A stretch of 17,793 bases of DNA from Anaerolineaceae bacterium (lineage in GTDB: Bacteria; Chloroflexota; Anaerolineae; Aggregatilineales; Phototrophicaceae), in assembly GCA_020634115.1 (NCBI GenBank), contig JACKCH010000032.1, positions 1 through 17,793 on the forward strand, written 5' to 3'. Each line of letters starts with the position of its first letter. Positions within the stretch are counted from its first letter, which is position 1. Positions 14,912 through 17,793 of this stretch are shown piece by piece. Below the pieces are notes generated by a model. It saw nothing but the letters and a program-made list of their open reading frames with translations. It made no database searches and was not told the DNA's origin. The translations under genes and the position numbers were made by a program.

Positions 14912-17131
14912 ATGCCTCAACAAACCTATACGATTGGCGGGATGGACTGCGCGAACTGCGCCCGTGAAGTGGAAACCGGCGTGAGCAAATTAACCGGGGT
15001 ACGGCTGGCACGGGTGGACTTCGCCACTGGCAAACTGGTGCTGGATGGCGATGTGCCGTTTGAAACGCTCAAAGCGCGGGTCGAAGCCCTGGGCAAGACG
15101 ATTGAAGATAAACCCGGCAAAAAGGCTGCTCCGGTGGTGGCTTCCCGCACACGCGGCGGCGTGATCGGATTCTGGGATTACCTGTGGGCGCGGCATGAAA
15201 CCCGGCTGGCGCTGGCGGGCGGCGGGCTGATTCTGCTCACGCTGGTGGCCTCGCTGCTGTTCCCGCTCCCGTCAGGACTGGTGAGCGTGGCCTATACGCT
15301 GGCGATGGTCTTAGCGGTCTACCCGATTGCGCGTAACGGCGTGAATACGCTGTTCATCAACCGTGAGTTCAACATCAACCTGCTGATGACGATTGCGGCG
15401 GTGGGTGCGGTGGTGATCGGCGAACACCTGGAAGCAGCGACGGTGATTTTCCTGTTCGCGGTGGGCGAGGCGCTGGAAGGGTACACGGCAGACCGGGCGC
15501 GGGATAGTCTGCGCCAGTTGGTGGCGCTGGCTCCAGCAACGGCGATTCGCCTCAGCGACGGCAGTGAGTCGGTGGTGGCAGTGGACGATCTGGTGGTGGG
15601 CGACATGATTCTTGTCAAGCCGGGTGAACGGGTGGCGATGGATGGGCGCATCACCAGCGGCGAAAGTGCCGTCAACCAGTCCGCAATTACCGGCGAAAGT
15701 ATGCCGGTATACAAGGGTGTGGATGATGAGGTGTTCGCCGGGACGGTCAACGGCGACGGTACGCTGCATGTGGCCGTGACGCGGTTAGCGGCAGATAACA
15801 CCCTGAGCCGGATTATCCAACTGGTAGAAGAAGCGCAGAGCGTCCGCGCGCCGAGCCAACGCATGGTAGACCGCTTCGCGCATTACTACACCCCGGCGGT
15901 GGTGGTAATCGCCCTGCTGGTGGCGTTAGTTCCGCCGCTGCTGTTTGGTGCGCCGTTTTACGATACGGCGGATAGTCACGGTTGGTTTTACCGGGCGCTG
16001 GCGCTGCTAGTCATCTCCTGCCCATGCGCCCTGGTCATCAGCACGCCCGTGACGATTATCAGCGCGATCACGGCGGCGGCGCGGCGCGGCGTCCTGGTGA
16101 AAGGCGGGGCGCACCTGGAAGCATTAGGCCGGGTGCGGGCGTTCGCCTTCGACAAAACCGGCACGCTCACCCAGGGCAGGCCGGAAGTGATGCTGCTGCG
16201 TTCGGTGGCCTGTGTGACCGACCACTTCACCCCCAGCGCGCCGGGGACACATGAATATGTCCCGACCTGCGAACCGTGCGACGATATGCTGGCGCTGGCG
16301 GCGGCGGTGGAAAGCCGCAGTACCCATCCCCTGGCGCAGGCGATTCTGGCAGAAGCGCGAGAACACGGGTTGGCGGAACGTTATGCCCCGGCGGAGGGTG
16401 TGCAAACACTGGCCGGGCGCGGGGTACAAGGGCAGGTCAACGGCAAGACCGTTACAGTCGGCAGCCACACCCTGTTTGACCTGGAACACCCACACAGCGC
16501 CGAACTGTGCGTCCTGATTGACGCGGCAGAAGCGCAGGGACAGACGGCAGCGATGATTAGCGACGGCGACAAAGTGCACGGCTTCGTGGCGATTGCCGAC
16601 AAAGCACGGGACGATAGCGCGGCGGTCATCCACACTTTGCAAACGCTGGGGCTGCATACCGTGATGCTCACCGGGGATAACGCGGCGGTGGCGGGGGTGA
16701 TCGGCGCGGAAGTCGGCGTGGATGCGGTGCGGGCTGGATTGCTGCCAGCCGAGAAGGTGGACGCGGTGCGCGACCTGCTGGCGGAGTATGGCGCGGTGGC
16801 AATGGTGGGGGATGGCATTAACGACACCCCGGCCTTGGCGACGGCGACGGTGGGGATTGCGATGGGCGGGGCGGGCAGCGCCCAGGCGCTCGAAACAGCG
16901 GACATCGCGCTGATGGCCGACGACCTGGCGCAGCTTCCCTACGCGGTGCGGCTGGCACGCTTCGCCCGGTCACTCATCCGGCAGAACATCACGCTGAGTT
17001 TCGGCATGAAACTCGGCTTCATGGTGCTGGCAATCGCGGGCGGCGCGTCGTTGTGGATGGCGGTATTTGCCGATGTGGGCATGTCGCTGATCGTCACCCT
17101 AAACGGCATGAGGCCGCTCAGGATGGGGTAG
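14912..17131 (+). CDS. P1B-type heavy-metal-exporting ATPase (Zn/Cd/Pb type)
   Basis: 739 aa. An N-terminal heavy-metal-associated domain carries G-M-D-C-A-N-C (Cys13, Cys16). Core motifs are T-G-E-S (260-263), the C-P-C metal site in helix 6 (370-372), the phosphorylation motif D-K-T-G-T starting at Asp414, the H-P pair (472-473) and G-D-G-I-N-D (633-638). The final helices carry Lys700 and Asp721 (F-A-D-V-G-M-S-L), the arrangement of the P1B-2 (ZntA/CadA) group, so Zn2+, Cd2+ or Pb2+ efflux is the best prediction; Cu+ transport is unlikely. A segment just after the phosphorylation motif (434-456) holds three Cys and two His, a possible extra metal site. GAGGA lies 8 nt before the ATG. There is no metal-responsive regulator gene beside it; the divergent neighbour is the mntA-hepT pair. 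Confidence 0.94.
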   Translation: MPQQTYTIGGMDCANCAREVETGVSKLTGVRLARVDFATGKLVLDGDVPFETLKARVEALGKTIEDKPGKKAAPVVASRTRGGVIGFWDYLWARHETRLALAGGGLILLTLVASLLFPLPSGLVSVAYTLAMVLAVYPIARNGVNTLFINREFNINLLMTIAAVGAVVIGEHLEAATVIFLFAVGEALEGYTADRARDSLRQLVALAPATAIRLSDGSESVVAVDDLVVGDMILVKPGERVAMDGRITSGESAVNQSAITGESMPVYKGVDDEVFAGTVNGDGTLHVAVTRLAADNTLSRIIQLVEEAQSVRAPSQRMVDRFAHYYTPAVVVIALLVALVPPLLFGAPFYDTADSHGWFYRALALLVISCPCALVISTPVTIISAITAAARRGVLVKGGAHLEALGRVRAFAFDKTGTLTQGRPEVMLLRSVACVTDHFTPSAPGTHEYVPTCEPCDDMLALAAAVESRSTHPLAQAILAEAREHGLAERYAPAEGVQTLAGRGVQGQVNGKTVTVGSHTLFDLEHPHSAELCVLIDAAEAQGQTAAMISDGDKVHGFVAIADKARDDSAAVIHTLQTLGLHTVMLTGDNAAVAGVIGAEVGVDAVRAGLLPAEKVDAVRDLLAEYGAVAMVGDGINDTPALATATVGIAMGGAGSAQALETADIALMADDLAQLPYAVRLARFARSLIRQNITLSFGMKLGFMVLAIAGGASLWMAVFADVGMSLIVTLNGMRPLRMG

Positions 17132-17153
17132 ATGCTGTCCGGCGTTGGTTCGG

Positions 17154-17786
17154 TTAGCACGCCAAGCCAATCAGCGCTGCCGGTGAGTAGCATAACACGC
17201 AGTATCTTTTTTCCCCTGCATCGCATTTTCTGCACCAGGTATCATGAATCGCGCAGCCAGGATGATAACAGCAGTCCAGACAAATCGCCGACCAGCATTC
17301 GCAGCCGGGGCCGCACATGCCGTAACAACCGTTTTCCCGGTTCGGGTAGCGCTCGCAGTCAAACTGGCAGCCGGGGTCCCATGGTTCTTCATATCCAGGG
17401 GGATACATGAAGATATGACCGCCAAATTTGGTTCCACCACATGGTACAGTGTCATCATAGAAAAAGTCGGAGAAATTCGGCACTGTCAGTTGATCCTGGA
17501 AGGGATGTTTGATCCGATAGACCACGTCCGGTTTACGACCGGGTGGCAGCTCACCATCCGGATGGCGCTGCTGCCAGCGGTAGGCCCCCATTGCCCAGAG
17601 ATGAAGAGGCAGTGTGGCCGGGTGGGTGTTCCCGCCAAACCCTAGCTTTCCCAGGGCTTTCGATAAAATTGGCAATAGTCGGAATTCTGGCACAGCCTGC
17701 AGTTCATCAAAAACGGTTTCCTCTCCCTCGATTGACATCTCGGCCAACATCTTCTCGGTTAGCGCCTCAATCTCTCTTTCTGACAT
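17154..17786 (-). CDS. Cysteine-rich protein with a phospholipase-A2-like CxxHD motif
   Basis: 210 aa if it starts at the ATG at 17786; that is 8 bp from the window edge with no upstream stop visible, so the true start could lie outside. The first 115 residues have no cysteine and no signal peptide; they are Leu- and Pro-rich. The last 95 residues hold 16 cysteines, including Y-G-M-C-G-P-G-C-E-C-W (155-165) and D-C-C-Y-H-P-G-C-A-I-H-D-T-W-C (171-185). The C-G-x-G loop followed by C-x-x-H-D resembles the calcium loop and His-Asp catalytic dyad (His181, Asp182) of secreted phospholipases A2, whose fold is held by disulfides. Assignment as a lipase is inference; a metal-binding Cys-rich domain is the alternative. 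It converges on the P-type ATPase gene, with 22 bp between stops. Confidence 0.55.
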   Translation of the reverse strand: MSEREIEALTEKMLAEMSIEGEETVFDELQAVPEFRLLPILSKALGKLGFGGNTHPATLPLHLWAMGAYRWQQRHPDGELPPGRKPDVVYRIKHPFQDQLTVPNFSDFFYDDTVPCGGTKFGGHIFMYPPGYEEPWDPGCQFDCERYPNRENGCYGMCGPGCECWSAICLDCCYHPGCAIHDTWCRKCDAGEKRYCVLCYSPAALIGLAC

Positions 17787-17793
17787 ATCGTTG

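Noticed and set aside
17244..17645. 133-codon plus-strand frame opposite the Cys-rich gene
   Set aside because: The minus-strand frame is longer and has a patterned cysteine-rich domain; the plus-strand frame shows no domain and is most likely a shadow.
1..17793. CRISPR arrays, tRNA, rRNA and transposase genes
   Set aside because: Reading both strands I found no regularly spaced repeats, no cloverleaf-like tRNA, no rRNA sequence and no transposase-like protein.

Overview
The window looks like chromosome from a free-living bacterium, most likely a member of the Chloroflexota (Anaerolineae-like). The hints are secreted PA14 plus bacterial SH3 (SH3b) proteins, a RodZ-like protein with a long Thr/Pro-rich outer tail, a very large multi-GAF sensor kinase and moderately GC-rich DNA. 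This assignment is inference; there is no rRNA or other decisive marker.

Layout. (1) Positions 1-3414 are on the minus strand: three exported proteins. These are a 5' fragment of an unrecognised secreted protein running off the left edge (1-526), a PA14-SH3bx3 protein (680-1846) and a PA14x2-SH3bx2 protein (1990-3414). A rho-independent terminator separates the first two. (2) About 460 bp of non-coding DNA follows; it carries two sigma70-type promoters for the next block, and the second holds a GAAC-N4-GTTC dyad in its spacer. (3) Positions 3879-7649 are on the plus strand: two ABC exporter half-transporters. Their motifs are complementary (Asp in place of the catalytic Glu in one, a degenerate signature motif in the other), as expected of a heterodimeric exporter with one degenerate ATP site. 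A palindromic repeat element sits between them and a terminator follows. (4) Positions 7749-10446: a DinB-like metalloprotein, a 39-bp relic of an ABC-transporter 3' end, rplI (ribosomal protein L9 with an acidic tail) with its own promoter and terminator, and a RodZ-like protein. (5) Positions 10677-14063: a membrane-bound histidine kinase with three GAF domains, a PAS domain and HisKA/HATPase. (6) Positions 14081-14757, minus strand: a HepT/MntA (HEPN/MNT) toxin-antitoxin pair. (7) Positions 14912-17131: a P1B-2-type Zn/Cd/Pb-exporting P-type ATPase. (8) Positions 17154-17786, minus strand: a cysteine-rich protein with a phospholipase-A2-like CxxHD motif.

Most genes here are independent transcription units of housekeeping, envelope and stress type. 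I see no convincing new multi-gene system. The items most worth checking are the duplicated ABC 3' end, the asymmetric ABC pair with its LexA-box-like operator, a 12-bp promoter-region motif shared by two unrelated genes, the possible alternative folds in the rplI leader, and the Cys-rich PLA2-like protein.
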